From: an uncultured Lachnospiraceae bacterium
GTDB lineage: Bacteria; Bacillota; Clostridia; Lachnospirales; Lachnospiraceae
Assembly (NCBI GenBank): GCA_947175175.1
Contig: CAMWLV010000020.1
Coordinates: forward strand, 1 to 38,159
Length of the DNA stretch: 38,159 nucleotides
Reading direction: 5' to 3'
Shown here: positions 1 through 9,517 of the stretch, piece after piece
Numbering within the stretch: position 1 is the first letter of the stretch
Layout of the letters: each line of letters starts with the position of its first letter
Notes under the pieces: model-generated
Told to the model about the DNA's origin: nothing
What the model saw: only the letters and a program-made list of their open reading frames with translations
Database searches by the model: none
Position numbers and translations under genes: made by a program

Positions 1-3000
1 GACGAAGCAGAGGAGTACGAAGAACCACAGGAATACGATGAAGCTGAAGCATATGAGGAACCACAGGAGTATAATGCAATAGAGAAGTATGAGGAACCAC
101 AGGAATACGACGAAGCAGAGGAGTATGAAGCACTAGAGGAAGATGAGTCGCTGTACAGTACCAAGAAAATTGATATCGAAATCTATATTCCAACGGAAGA
201 TGAGTCATTATACAGTACCAGGGAAATTGATCTAGAGCTCTATGAGCCAGACGATTACGCAGAGGATACAGAGAGCTATTATGAGAATGCGGAAGAAGAC
301 ATTTATGAGGAAGGCGAGGCAGAGTATTATGCATCTGACGAATACTATGAAGATGAGTATGTGAATGAGGAGTTTGTCGAGGAAGCATATGTTGACGAGG
401 AGTATATTGAGGAAGAATATGTGAATGAAGAGTATGACGAGGACTCTTTTGATATTGCATATGGTGATTTTGAGGCGGATTATGAGCCTGATGATGTGCT
501 GTATGAGGATGATGGGGGGGAGGAACTGCTTGGTTTCTGGCAGAGAGTAAAAATGCGGCTCAGTCATTTGACTGCCTTTGACGCAGTCCTTGCGTCCACA
601 GGTGTCGTTGTTCTAGTGGTCGCTTTCGTGATTCTGAGTATGTTTTTGCAGTCGAGACAGATCAACAAGCAGATTGAAGCGCTTGCACCTCTGGGGAATG
701 AACTCAAGGAGATGGGAATTGTAGGCGGTGATGGTCTGTTTGCCATGACAGATGCTGCACTCTCAGGAAATTTTGCACAGACAGCAGACCAGGAAGAGCT
801 TAACGCAGAGGATACATCTTCGATTGAGGTGATCGACATACCAGAGTCAACAAAAGTGAATGTCAGCTTTGTGTCTGTAGAGAAAGATTTAAAGATACGT
901 TTTACAGATGTCAATACAGGGGAACTGATCACAGGAACGGTTTTTGAGGTGACATTGACGAACGCAGCAGGAAAGCAGCTTGTCCTCACGGACGATGATA
1001 TGGATGGAATTATCTATGCGCAGAATGTGAACGCAGGGGTGTTTGATGCAGTTGTGACCTCGACGGACAAATACAAGTTCCCAGCCATAGCACAGCAGGT
1101 TACAGTCAAGGATAAAGTTGAGTATGTGGTGATCAATGTGCAGGATGAGGTAAAGACAGAGAAGCAGATCAATGTGGCGGCCGAGGATACGGAGAAAAAT
1201 GTCGCGGCAGCGGAGGCGGAGATACTCAAAGACACTGTGGAGTGGGTGGAGTCGACCAAGACACCTGTGAGCGGTTCGGAGAGTTATCTATTGGTGGATA
1301 AAAATACGATTGCGGATCCATCACAGGTATCAAAGGCAGCGGCGAGAATGCTGTTTGACACATTAAGTGTGACGCTGGAACCATCGAATGTGACTTTGAG
1401 CGTAGGTTCAAGCATTGACCTAAAAGGGAAGGAATTTGCGAATGTAACAGAGGGGGATATAGAGTATCAATACACAGCCGAGTGGAAAAGTTCAAATGAC
1501 AGCGTTGCGTCAGTGAGCGGCGGAAAGGTGACTGCAAGGGCTGCGGGAGAAGCGGTTATCACCTATACCGTTACCAGAAAAACGATCACGACGACGTATG
1601 TATCCAAGGAACCTGTCGAGGAGATTTTGGAGATATCCGTTGATAAGTATAAGAATGAATTGTCTGAAACGGAGAGAGGGAAATGCACTGAGATTAAGGA
1701 TGATTCTGGACAGATAACAGGTTATACATTCAAGAAGACAACAGAGCAGGAGCCAGAGAAAAAGACAAGCGAGACGACGGAGAGTGCCAGCGCAGAGTGT
1801 AAGATCACTGTTGAGCCGGCAAAGATCACATCTGGCAGTCTGGAATTGTCCAAGAGTGCAGACAGCTGTGCAGTCGGCGCGACGCTGACTGTGAAGCCGT
1901 CAAAACTTGTGTATACAAAGCAGGATGGAAGTACGGAGACTCTCACCAGTAATTTCCCGTCTATTGCGTGGGAAAGCGCTGACAAAACAATCGCGACTGT
2001 TGGAACAGATGGTGTAGTGACAGGTGTGAAAGCGGGAAAAGTACATATTACAGGCAGGGTTACAGGCGTCAATGGAGCGGACGGTAAGGAGCTGGATATC
2101 CGATGCAGTGTGGAGATCAGTGTTACCGAGGCAGTAGACCTTGTACTAACACTTGACAGGACAAACGATGTGTATCTTGCAGTAGGGGGCTCTACAACGC
2201 TTGTGGCAACAGTAACGAATTATAAGTCTGATGCGGGAGTGACATGGGAGACTTCTGACAAAAACGTTGCAACGGTCAATGAAAAGGGTGTTGTGACCGG
2301 TGTAGCGGCAGGAAGCGTGAAGATCACAGCGACTACGAAGGAAAAGGATAAGAGTGGAAAGCAGAAACAGGCGACCTGCGTCGTGACAGTCAATTCCAAT
2401 GCAACATCTGACACGACGACAAAGCTGAAGGATAAGAACGGGAACCAGATCTATGTCAAAAATTCAGACGGCAGCTACAGGGAGGCAGTCTATGCAGACT
2501 ATTTCACCAGCTCTGAATTTTATATCGTGGCACAGTCAAATTATGTGTATACAGGGTGGCAGACGATCAATGGAAAGACTTATTACTATGACAAGAATGG
2601 CAATGTTGTGACCGGAACTCAGATCATTCAGGGTGTTACCTACAACTTTGGCACAGACGGGGCGATTGCGACAACGGTCAACGGATCGACGTTTGGGATC
2701 GATGTTTCAAGGCACAATGGAACAATTGACTGGAATGCAGTCAAGGCATCGGGTGTCGATTATGTCATTATCCGCTGCGGTTACAGGGGATCTTCCACAG
2801 GCGCACTGATCGAGGACCAAAACTTCAAGACGAACATCAAGGGTGCCACGGCGGCGGGGCTGAAAGTCGGTGTGTATGTGTTCTCTCAGGCAGTCAATGA
2901 AGTTGAGGCAGTCAAGGAGGCATCACTGGCAGTGAGTCTTGTAAAAGGTTATAACCTAACCTATCCGATTTTTATCGACACGGAGGCAAGCGGCGGCAGG

Positions 3001-3282
3001 GCTGATAAGATCGACAAGGCGACGCGTACCGCGGTGGTGAATGCGTTCTGCCAGACGGTTTCCAGCGCAGGATATCAACCTGGAATTTATGCATCAAAAA
3101 CGTGGTTTGAGGACAAACTGAATATGGGTGCGGTTGGCAGCTGCAGGATATGGCTCGCACAGTATTCCGCGGCACCTACATATACAGGAAGAAAGTATGA
3201 TATGTGGCAGTATTCCAGCAAGGGTAAGATCAGCGGGATCAGCACGGCTGTTGACCTGAACTACAGTTACTTAGGGTATTAG
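1..3282 (+). CDS. Membrane-anchored GH25 (lysozyme-like) muramidase with acidic repeat cytoplasmic tail, TM helix, Big2-like domains and cell-wall-binding-like repeat; 5' truncated by window edge
   Basis: Frame +1 is open from base 1 (DEAEEYEEPQEYDEAE...), so the ORF-track start at 361 is only an internal ATG. TM segment VVVLVVAFVILSMFL; Big2-like repeats (VTLSVGSSIDLKG, VATVGTDGVVTGVKAGKVHITG, VATVNEKGVVTGVAAGSVKITA); YTGWQTINGKTYYYDKNGNVVTG repeat; GH25 motifs GIDVSRHNGTIDWNAV, FIDTEA, YDMWQYSS. Confidence 0.93.
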   Translation, partial: DEAEEYEEPQEYDEAEAYEEPQEYNAIEKYEEPQEYDEAEEYEALEEDESLYSTKKIDIEIYIPTEDESLYSTREIDLELYEPDDYAEDTESYYENAEEDIYEEGEAEYYASDEYYEDEYVNEEFVEEAYVDEEYIEEEYVNEEYDEDSFDIAYGDFEADYEPDDVLYEDDGGEELLGFWQRVKMRLSHLTAFDAVLASTGVVVLVVAFVILSMFLQSRQINKQIEALAPLGNELKEMGIVGGDGLFAMTDAALSGNFAQTADQEELNAEDTSSIEVIDIPESTKVNVSFVSVEKDLKIRFTDVNTGELITGTVFEVTLTNAAGKQLVLTDDDMDGIIYAQNVNAGVFDAVVTSTDKYKFPAIAQQVTVKDKVEYVVINVQDEVKTEKQINVAAEDTEKNVAAAEAEILKDTVEWVESTKTPVSGSESYLLVDKNTIADPSQVSKAAARMLFDTLSVTLEPSNVTLSVGSSIDLKGKEFANVTEGDIEYQYTAEWKSSNDSVASVSGGKVTARAAGEAVITYTVTRKTITTTYVSKEPVEEILEISVDKYKNELSETERGKCTEIKDDSGQITGYTFKKTTEQEPEKKTSETTESASAECKITVEPAKITSGSLELSKSADSCAVGATLTVKPSKLVYTKQDGSTETLTSNFPSIAWESADKTIATVGTDGVVTGVKAGKVHITGRVTGVNGADGKELDIRCSVEISVTEAVDLVLTLDRTNDVYLAVGGSTTLVATVTNYKSDAGVTWETSDKNVATVNEKGVVTGVAAGSVKITATTKEKDKSGKQKQATCVVTVNSNATSDTTTKLKDKNGNQIYVKNSDGSYREAVYADYFTSSEFYIVAQSNYVYTGWQTINGKTYYYDKNGNVVTGTQIIQGVTYNFGTDGAIATTVNGSTFGIDVSRHNGTIDWNAVKASGVDYVIIRCGYRGSSTGALIEDQNFKTNIKGATAAGLKVGVYVFSQAVNEVEAVKEASLAVSLVKGYNLTYPIFIDTEASGGRADKIDKATRTAVVNAFCQTVSSAGYQPGIYASKTWFEDKLNMGAVGSCRIWLAQYSAAPTYTGRKYDMWQYSSKGKISGISTAVDLNYSYLGY
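4..147 (+). repeat. In-frame tandem 36-bp repeat (12 aa, consensus about EAEEYEEPQEYD), 3 units plus a degenerate fourth
   Basis: Units 4-39, 40-75, 76-111 and degenerate 112-147, each containing gA(a/g)GAACCACAGGA(a/g)TA or a relic of it. Confidence 0.85.
142..252 (+). repeat. Second in-frame tandem repeat (DESLYSTKKIDIEIYIPTE / DESLYSTREIDLELYEPDD)
   Basis: Direct reading: unit 142-198 followed immediately by 199-252, highly similar at protein level. Confidence 0.8.
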
Positions 3283-3284
3283 GG

Positions 3285-3313
3285 TTGCATTATTGCCAAA
3301 TTTAGGATAAAAT
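3285..3313 (+). promoter_or_regulatory. Candidate sigma-A promoter for rfbB
   Basis: TTGCAT - 17 bp - TAAAAT, in the 67-bp gap before rfbB; RBS GGAGG at 3338-3342. Confidence 0.45.
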
Positions 3314-3352
3314 GAGATGTACGATTAAATTTCATGTGGAGGTATATATTTG

Positions 3353-4429
3353 ATGAGAACTTATTTGGTGACTGGCGGTGCAGGCTTTATCGGATCAAAC
3401 TACATTCATTATATGTTTCGAAAATATGATAAAGAGATCAGGATCATCAATGTGGATGTACTGACTTATGCTGGAAATCTTGAGAACCTGAAGGATATAG
3501 AAGACAGGGATAACTATACATTTATCAAGGCGGACATTACGGACAAGGAAGCGATCGCAAAGATTTTTGCGGAGAATGACATTGACCGGGTAGTTCATTT
3601 TGCGGCGGAGAGTCATGTGGACAGGAGCATTAAGAATCCGGAAGTATTTGTGCAGACCAATGTACTTGGCACAGCCGTGATGCTCAACTGTGCAAAGGCG
3701 GCATGGGAGCTTCCTGACGGGAGCTTTCAGGCAGACAAGAAGTTTCTCCATGTGTCGACAGATGAAGTATACGGTTCTCTTGAGGAGGATGGCGGGTACT
3801 TTTATGAGACTACCCCATATGCGCCGCACAGCCCATATTCCGCGAGTAAGGCGTCTTCGGACATGCTTGTGAGGTCTTATATGGACACTTACAAATTTCC
3901 GGCAAATATTACAAACTGTTCGAATAACTATGGACCATATCAGTTTCCAGAGAAGTTTATTCCGCTGATCATCAACAATGCACTGCAGGGAAAAAATCTT
4001 CCAGTGTACGGGGATGGAAAAAATGTGCGTGACTGGCTTTATGTCGAGGATCACGCAAAGGCGATTGACATGGTGCAGGAAGAGGGGAGATTATTTGAGA
4101 CTTATAACATAGGCGGACACAACGAAAAGCAGAATATTGAGATTATCAATATTATTCTTGAAACGCTTCAGGAGCAGCTTGCCGATGATGATCCGAGAAA
4201 GAAACTTGTATCGAAGGATCTGATCACGTATGTTGAGGACAGAAAAGGACACGACAGACGTTATGCGATCGCGCCGGATAAAATCAAGGCAGAGATTGGG
4301 TGGGAGCCGGAGACGATGTTCAAAGACGGTATCAGACAGACGATTCAGTGGTATTTTGATCATGATGAATGGATGAAGAATGCGACAAGCGGCGATTACC
4401 AGAAGTACTATGCTGAAATGTATAAATAA
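3353..4429 (+). CDS. rfbB: dTDP-glucose 4,6-dehydratase
   Basis: Extended SDR: TGGAGFIGSNYIHY, HFAAESHVDRSI, SPYSASKASSDMLVRSY, NCSNNYGPYQFPEKFIPL. Start either TTG 3350 or ATG 3353. Confidence 0.96.
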   Translation: MRTYLVTGGAGFIGSNYIHYMFRKYDKEIRIINVDVLTYAGNLENLKDIEDRDNYTFIKADITDKEAIAKIFAENDIDRVVHFAAESHVDRSIKNPEVFVQTNVLGTAVMLNCAKAAWELPDGSFQADKKFLHVSTDEVYGSLEEDGGYFYETTPYAPHSPYSASKASSDMLVRSYMDTYKFPANITNCSNNYGPYQFPEKFIPLIINNALQGKNLPVYGDGKNVRDWLYVEDHAKAIDMVQEEGRLFETYNIGGHNEKQNIEIINIILETLQEQLADDDPRKKLVSKDLITYVEDRKGHDRRYAIAPDKIKAEIGWEPETMFKDGIRQTIQWYFDHDEWMKNATSGDYQKYYAEMYK

Positions 4430-4547
4430 TAAGGTTAAGTTACAGGGAACGTCAGTATCGAAAGGTAGGGCGTTCCCACTTTGGCATATGATGCACAGGG
4501 GCACATGTGGCACCTGTATGACGAAGAATGAATAAAAGGAGTAGACG

Positions 4548-5417
4548 ATGAAAGGTATTATATTAGCAGGAGGTTCCGGCACAAGGCTTTACCCACTGAC
4601 AAAGGCGATTTCAAAGCAGATCATGCCGGTATATGACAAGCCGATGATCTATTATCCGTTATCAACGCTGATGCTTGCGGGAATCAGGGATATTTTGATC
4701 ATCTCGACGCCGCGCGATCTTCCGACGTTTGAGGAATTGTTTGGCACGGGGGAACAGCTGGGGCTTCATATGGAGTACGCGGTTCAGGAGCAGCCAAGGG
4801 GACTTGCGGATGCCTTTATTATTGGTGCTGATTTTATCGGAAAGGATTCCGTGGCGCTGGTGCTCGGCGACAATATCTTTTACGGACAAAGCTTTTCAAA
4901 GCTTTTGCTGCGCGTCGCGGCAAAGGAGAGCGGTGCTACAATATTTGGATATTATGTGCGCGATCCAAGGGAGTATGGTGTTGTGGAATTTGACAAGGAC
5001 GGAAAGGCGATTTCGATTGAGGAAAAGCCGGAAAAACCAAAGAGCAACTATGCGGTGCCAGGACTTTACTTTTATGACAATGATGTGGTCGAGATTGCCA
5101 GAAATGTAAAACCATCTGCGCGGGGCGAGATCGAAATTACAAGCATCAACAATGAATATCTGCAGCGCGGAACACTGACGGTTGAGACAATGGGACGCGG
5201 TTTTGCATGGCTTGACACAGGAAATCATGATTCCCTTCTCGACGCTGCGGATTTTGTCTGTGCATTCCAGAAGAGGCAGGGGCTTTACATTTCCTGCATT
5301 GAGGAGATAGCATATAAGAGGGGCTTTATCACGAGGGAGCAGCTGTTGAAGCTCGCAGAACCGCTGATGAAGACTGATTACGGAAAGTATCTTGTAGAGG
5401 TTGCCAATGGACTCTAA
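4548..5417 (+). CDS. rfbA: Glucose-1-phosphate thymidylyltransferase
   Basis: [81 protein letters not shown]-like AGGAG upstream. Confidence 0.97.
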   Translation: MKGIILAGGSGTRLYPLTKAISKQIMPVYDKPMIYYPLSTLMLAGIRDILIISTPRDLPTFEELFGTGEQLGLHMEYAVQEQPRGLADAFIIGADFIGKDSVALVLGDNIFYGQSFSKLLLRVAAKESGATIFGYYVRDPREYGVVEFDKDGKAISIEEKPEKPKSNYAVPGLYFYDNDVVEIARNVKPSARGEIEITSINNEYLQRGTLTVETMGRGFAWLDTGNHDSLLDAADFVCAFQKRQGLYISCIEEIAYKRGFITREQLLKLAEPLMKTDYGKYLVEVANGL

Positions 5418-6717
5418 GGGGAAGAAAATCGGGATACTGTTTGTATTGTGTTCCCTGCTGGCAGTGATGACAGCGGTGGTGCTGGTGAATTACAATAAAC
5501 TTATGGGGAAAAATCCGCCCCCCGCTGCTGGAAGCAATACAGACAGTGTTTCTTATCAGGTCGTAGAAGCGGATGGAAGGGTACATGGCGCTGATTTATC
5601 GGCATTTATGAAGGACAGCGATTTTTTTGATGCCGAAGTGCCAAACGGTTCCAATCAGAGTACATATGATGAAGTGGATGAGAACGGTGAGTCCGTGCGC
5701 AGTCTCACTGTTCTGGCAAGTTCTGTGGAGCGTGATATCAGGGTGAAGATTGTCGATGACAAGGGCGATGTGGTATCAGGAGAGAAATTTGCCGTGGCGG
5801 TTGAAGACACTGGAGTGTATGTCGATGACGACAAGGACGGCGTCATACTGATTTCGGACATAAAACCCGGGGAATACAAAGTTTCCCTGAATGAGCAGCC
5901 GGGATTTAAGGTGCCGGCATCTCCTGTCAATGTCAGGGTGAAATCCATTGTGTCCTATACGGTTATCGATGATATTGACCTTTTTGTACATGAGGAGTCG
6001 GAGGTTGACATCCTCAAGGAGGATACGAAGGATAAGAAGATTGACAGCGAGGATGAGGACGATTCCCAGCACACGGCACTGCTGGACATGGAGAAGGACG
6101 AGCGTGAGAATGCTGTCAAACTCGGTATCGATGTATCAAAGTGGAATGGTGAGATTGACTGGGAGATTGTGAAAGCAGAAGGTGTTGATTTTGCGATTAT
6201 CCGCTGCGGTTACAGAGGTTCTTCTTCTGGATGGCTGATCGAGGATCCCTATTTTTATAAAAATCTGACTGGGGCAAAGAAAGCGGGAGTTAAGGTTGGC
6301 TTATATTTCTTCACACAGGCGATCAACCCTGTGGAGGCGGTCGAGGAGGCGAGTATGGTGGTCTCCCTGCTCGGTGACACTGAGATTGATTATCCGGTTT
6401 ATATTGACATAGAAGGTGCCGGAGGAAACGGAAGGGCGGACAATCTTAACGCGGCGGCAAGAACAGCAATTGCAAATGCGTTCTGCCGGACAATTCGAAA
6501 TGCCGGACTGGATGCGGGTGTGTATTCCAGCCGCTACTGGTATTACAATAACCTGCTTGTGGACGAGATGGATTCGCTAAAGATATGGCTTGCGGAGTAC
6601 CGAGATACGCCTCTGTACACTGGGCGGTATGATATGTGGCAGTACACTTCAAGCGGCAGTGTCGCTGGCATTGAGGGAAGGGTCGACTTAAATGTCAGCT
6701 ATTTGGGTATAGAATAA
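5407..6717 (+). CDS. Membrane-anchored GH25 muramidase (paralog of CDS 1-3282)
   Basis: N-terminal TM ([19 protein letters not shown]); GH25 domain [58 protein letters not shown] 5407 chosen over TTG 5401; overlaps the rfbA stop. Confidence 0.92.
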   Translation: MDSKGKKIGILFVLCSLLAVMTAVVLVNYNKLMGKNPPPAAGSNTDSVSYQVVEADGRVHGADLSAFMKDSDFFDAEVPNGSNQSTYDEVDENGESVRSLTVLASSVERDIRVKIVDDKGDVVSGEKFAVAVEDTGVYVDDDKDGVILISDIKPGEYKVSLNEQPGFKVPASPVNVRVKSIVSYTVIDDIDLFVHEESEVDILKEDTKDKKIDSEDEDDSQHTALLDMEKDERENAVKLGIDVSKWNGEIDWEIVKAEGVDFAIIRCGYRGSSSGWLIEDPYFYKNLTGAKKAGVKVGLYFFTQAINPVEAVEEASMVVSLLGDTEIDYPVYIDIEGAGGNGRADNLNAAARTAIANAFCRTIRNAGLDAGVYSSRYWYYNNLLVDEMDSLKIWLAEYRDTPLYTGRYDMWQYTSSGSVAGIEGRVDLNVSYLGIE

Positions 6718-6737
6718 GGAAAGGAATATGTGAGAAC

Positions 6738-7304
6738 ATGGGAAAGATTACAGTAGAGGAATGCATATCTGACGGGGTGGTCATAGAGGGACTCAAAGTG
6801 GTCACGCCACAGGTATTGAAAGATAACAGAGGTTATTTTATGGAGACCTACAACTATAACGATTTCAAGGAAGCAGGTATTGATCAGGTATTTGTGCAGG
6901 ATAATCAGTCAGCTTCCAAAAAAGGTGTCTTGCGAGGGCTTCATTTTCAGAAACAGTATCCGCAGGATAAGCTTGTCCGTGCAGTGCGGGGGGAAGTGTT
7001 TGATGTGGCTGTAGATTTGCGGGAAGGGTCGAAAACCTTTGGAAAATGGTTTGGTGTTCTTCTGTCAGACGAGAACAAGAAACAGTTTTTTATTCCCAAG
7101 AATTTTGCCCATGGTTTTCTGGTTTTGTCGGAATATGCAGAGTTTTGTTATAAATGTACGGATTTCTATCACCCAAATGATGAGGGGGGACTGTTGTGGA
7201 GTGATCCTGATATCGGGGTAAAATGGCCGATACCAGAGGGAATGGAGCTGATCTTTTCTGACAAGGATCAGAAATGGGGCGGAATAAAGGATTTTAAGCG
7301 ATGA
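6738..7304 (+). CDS. rfbC: dTDP-4-dehydrorhamnose 3,5-epimerase
   Basis: GYFMETYNYNDFKEAGIDQVFVQDNQSASKKGVLRGLHFQ, VRAVRGEVFDVAVDLREGS, FIPKNFAHGFLVLSEYAEFCYKCTDFYHP. Confidence 0.95.
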   Translation: MGKITVEECISDGVVIEGLKVVTPQVLKDNRGYFMETYNYNDFKEAGIDQVFVQDNQSASKKGVLRGLHFQKQYPQDKLVRAVRGEVFDVAVDLREGSKTFGKWFGVLLSDENKKQFFIPKNFAHGFLVLSEYAEFCYKCTDFYHPNDEGGLLWSDPDIGVKWPIPEGMELIFSDKDQKWGGIKDFKR

Positions 7305-8116
7305 GAAATAGTTTGGTGGGACTGTGGCGGTCAAGGCAGCTGATCTGGAAGCTTGCGAAAAATGATTTCAAAAACCGTTTTGCAGGCTCATATCTGGGAC
7401 GTGTGTGGGCATTTGCGCAGCCTGTTGTGACCGTACTGCTGTATTGGTTTGTGTTTGGGCATATCATGATGGCGGACAAGAAGGAGCTGCTGACAGCGGG
7501 TGTGGAAGCGCCTTATGTGCTGTGGCTGACGGCGGGACTTGTGCCCTGGTTCTATTTCAGCGAGGCGGTCAGCAATGGGACAACATCTCTTCTCGAGTAC
7601 AGTTATCTGGTCAAAAAGGTTGTATTTCAGATTCGTATCATACCAGTCGTGAAGCTGATTGCAGCATCGTTTACCCATATGTTTTTTGTGGTATTTATGC
7701 TCCTGTTGTATTTTGTATATGGTTATAAACCAGATATTTACCTGCTGCAGCTGATTTATTTTAGTTTCTGCCTGTTTATATTTGTGCTGGCATTGAGCTA
7801 TACAACTTGCGCGATTGCTGTCTTTTTCCGGGATCTGATGCAGATTGTCAATATTTTCCTTCAGGTTGGCATGTGGGCAACACCGATTCTGTGGAATATC
7901 GCAATGCTGGATGGGGAACCAGTGCTTCAGGGAATCATTAAGTGCAATCCCGTCTTTTATATTGTAAATGGTTACAGGAACGCGATGTTTGCTGATACAT
8001 GGTTCTGGCAGGATGGTTATATGACAGTGTATTTCTGGGTTGTCACCGCTGCATTGTTTGGGGTGGGAACACTGATCTTTAGAAGGCTTAAAGTGCATTT
8101 TGCCGATGTGCTGTAA
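7301..8116 (+). CDS. Polysaccharide ABC exporter, permease (Wzm/TagG/RgpC type)
   Basis: ABC-2 permease: RSRQLIWKLAKNDFKNRFAGSYLGRVWAFAQPVVTVLLYWFVFG; about 6 hydrophobic segments; ATGA overlap with rfbC. Confidence 0.93.
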   Translation: MRNSLVGLWRSRQLIWKLAKNDFKNRFAGSYLGRVWAFAQPVVTVLLYWFVFGHIMMADKKELLTAGVEAPYVLWLTAGLVPWFYFSEAVSNGTTSLLEYSYLVKKVVFQIRIIPVVKLIAASFTHMFFVVFMLLLYFVYGYKPDIYLLQLIYFSFCLFIFVLALSYTTCAIAVFFRDLMQIVNIFLQVGMWATPILWNIAMLDGEPVLQGIIKCNPVFYIVNGYRNAMFADTWFWQDGYMTVYFWVVTAALFGVGTLIFRRLKVHFADVL

Positions 8117-8148
8117 TGTGGCGAATAGCATAAAATACGGGGGAAACT

Positions 8149-9498
8149 ATGGAAGACAAACAGCTGCAACGAGAAGAAAACGCTGAAAATGCGATAACAG
8201 TGGAGCATGTCAGCAAGGTCTATAAGCTCTATGACAAACCGATGGACAGGCTTAAGGAAGCCCTGAAGCTTACCAGAAAGCAGAAATATCGCGAGGCGCA
8301 TGCTCTGTCCGATATCAGTTTTAATGTCAGACAGGGGGAGTGTGTCGGAATCATTGGAACAAATGGTTCTGGCAAGTCTACGATTTTGAAAATAATAACA
8401 GGTGTCTTGAATCCTACGGGGGGCAGTGTCACAGTTAACGGGCGGATCTCTGCTTTGTTAGAGTTGGGCGCTGGATTTAACATGGAATATTCAGGTATTG
8501 AGAATATTTATCTCAATGGTACCATGAACGGTTTTTCCAATGAAGAGATTGACGCGAGAATGCAGGATATCCTCGACTTTGCGGACATCGGTGACTATGT
8601 CCATCAGCCGGTGAAGACATACTCAAGTGGTATGTTTGTGCGCCTTGCCTTCTCGGTGGCGATCAACATTGATCCAGAAATACTGATTGTCGACGAAGCA
8701 CTCTCTGTCGGTGATGTCTTTTTCCAGGCAAAGTGCTATCACAAGTTTGATGAATTTAAGAAAATGGGGAAGACCATCATGATTGTAAGCCATGATTTGA
8801 GCAGTATTGCGAAGTATTGTGACAGGGTTATTCTGCTCAATCAAGGAGTGAAGCTTGGGGAAGGTTCTCCCAAGGCGATGATTGATGACTATAAGCGTGT
8901 CTTAGTAGGACAGTATGAGTTTCCCCAATCGAAAGCAGAACAAAATCTGCTGAACGATGCCGAGGTTCAGGAGGCAGTTCAGACCCATGCCGCTGCCCAG
9001 AAGCGTGCAAGACAGCAGCCAGAGGATGGGAGCACACAGGAGTCAAAAACACTGGAGTATGGAACGAAGCAGGCAGAGATAGAGGAGATCTATCTGACAG
9101 ATGACCGTGGGATCAGAACAAATTCCATTTTAAAAGGGCTTATGTTCCAGATCAATATGCGGGTGCGGTTTTATCAGGATCTGCCAGCGCCTATTTTTGC
9201 ATTTTCTTTTAAGACAGCCAAGGGGACTGAGATCACAGGAACGAATACGATGTTTGAGAAGGCGTTTCTGGAGCCAGTGAAAGCTGGTGATGTAAAGGAG
9301 GTTTGCTTTACACAGAAGATGTCGCTGCAGGGTGGTGAGTATTTGCTATCCTTCGGTGTGACAGGCTATGAAGGGGACGATTTCAAGGTATATCACAGGC
9401 TTTATGATGCGCTCGATGTGACGGTTGTGTCCGATAAAAATACAGTGGGATATTATGACATGGATTCGATAGTTGTGGTTAAAAATGTGGCGTTATAG
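8149..9498 (+). CDS. Polysaccharide ABC exporter, ATPase with C-terminal Wzt-type carbohydrate-recognition-like domain
   Basis: Walker A GTNGSGKST, signature TYSSGM, Walker B ILIVDEALSVGD; about 150-aa extension after the NBD (EIEEIYLTDDRGIRTNSILKGLMFQINMRVRF...GGEYLLSFGVTGYEG) resembling Wzt_C. Confidence 0.93.
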   Translation: MEDKQLQREENAENAITVEHVSKVYKLYDKPMDRLKEALKLTRKQKYREAHALSDISFNVRQGECVGIIGTNGSGKSTILKIITGVLNPTGGSVTVNGRISALLELGAGFNMEYSGIENIYLNGTMNGFSNEEIDARMQDILDFADIGDYVHQPVKTYSSGMFVRLAFSVAINIDPEILIVDEALSVGDVFFQAKCYHKFDEFKKMGKTIMIVSHDLSSIAKYCDRVILLNQGVKLGEGSPKAMIDDYKRVLVGQYEFPQSKAEQNLLNDAEVQEAVQTHAAAQKRARQQPEDGSTQESKTLEYGTKQAEIEEIYLTDDRGIRTNSILKGLMFQINMRVRFYQDLPAPIFAFSFKTAKGTEITGTNTMFEKAFLEPVKAGDVKEVCFTQKMSLQGGEYLLSFGVTGYEGDDFKVYHRLYDALDVTVVSDKNTVGYYDMDSIVVVKNVAL

Positions 9499-9517
9499 AA
9501 TAGTGGGGTGAGGGAAC

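Noticed and set aside
1-252. CRISPR-like or satellite array from the tandem repeats
   Set aside because: Repeats are in frame, contiguous without spacers, and encode an acidic protein tail.
7388-8131. Minus-strand ORFs in the track (e.g. 7388-8131, 3395-4054, 11156-11875, 27579-28175)
   Set aside because: They lie opposite strong + strand genes, lack recognizable domains and have low-complexity shadow-ORF composition.
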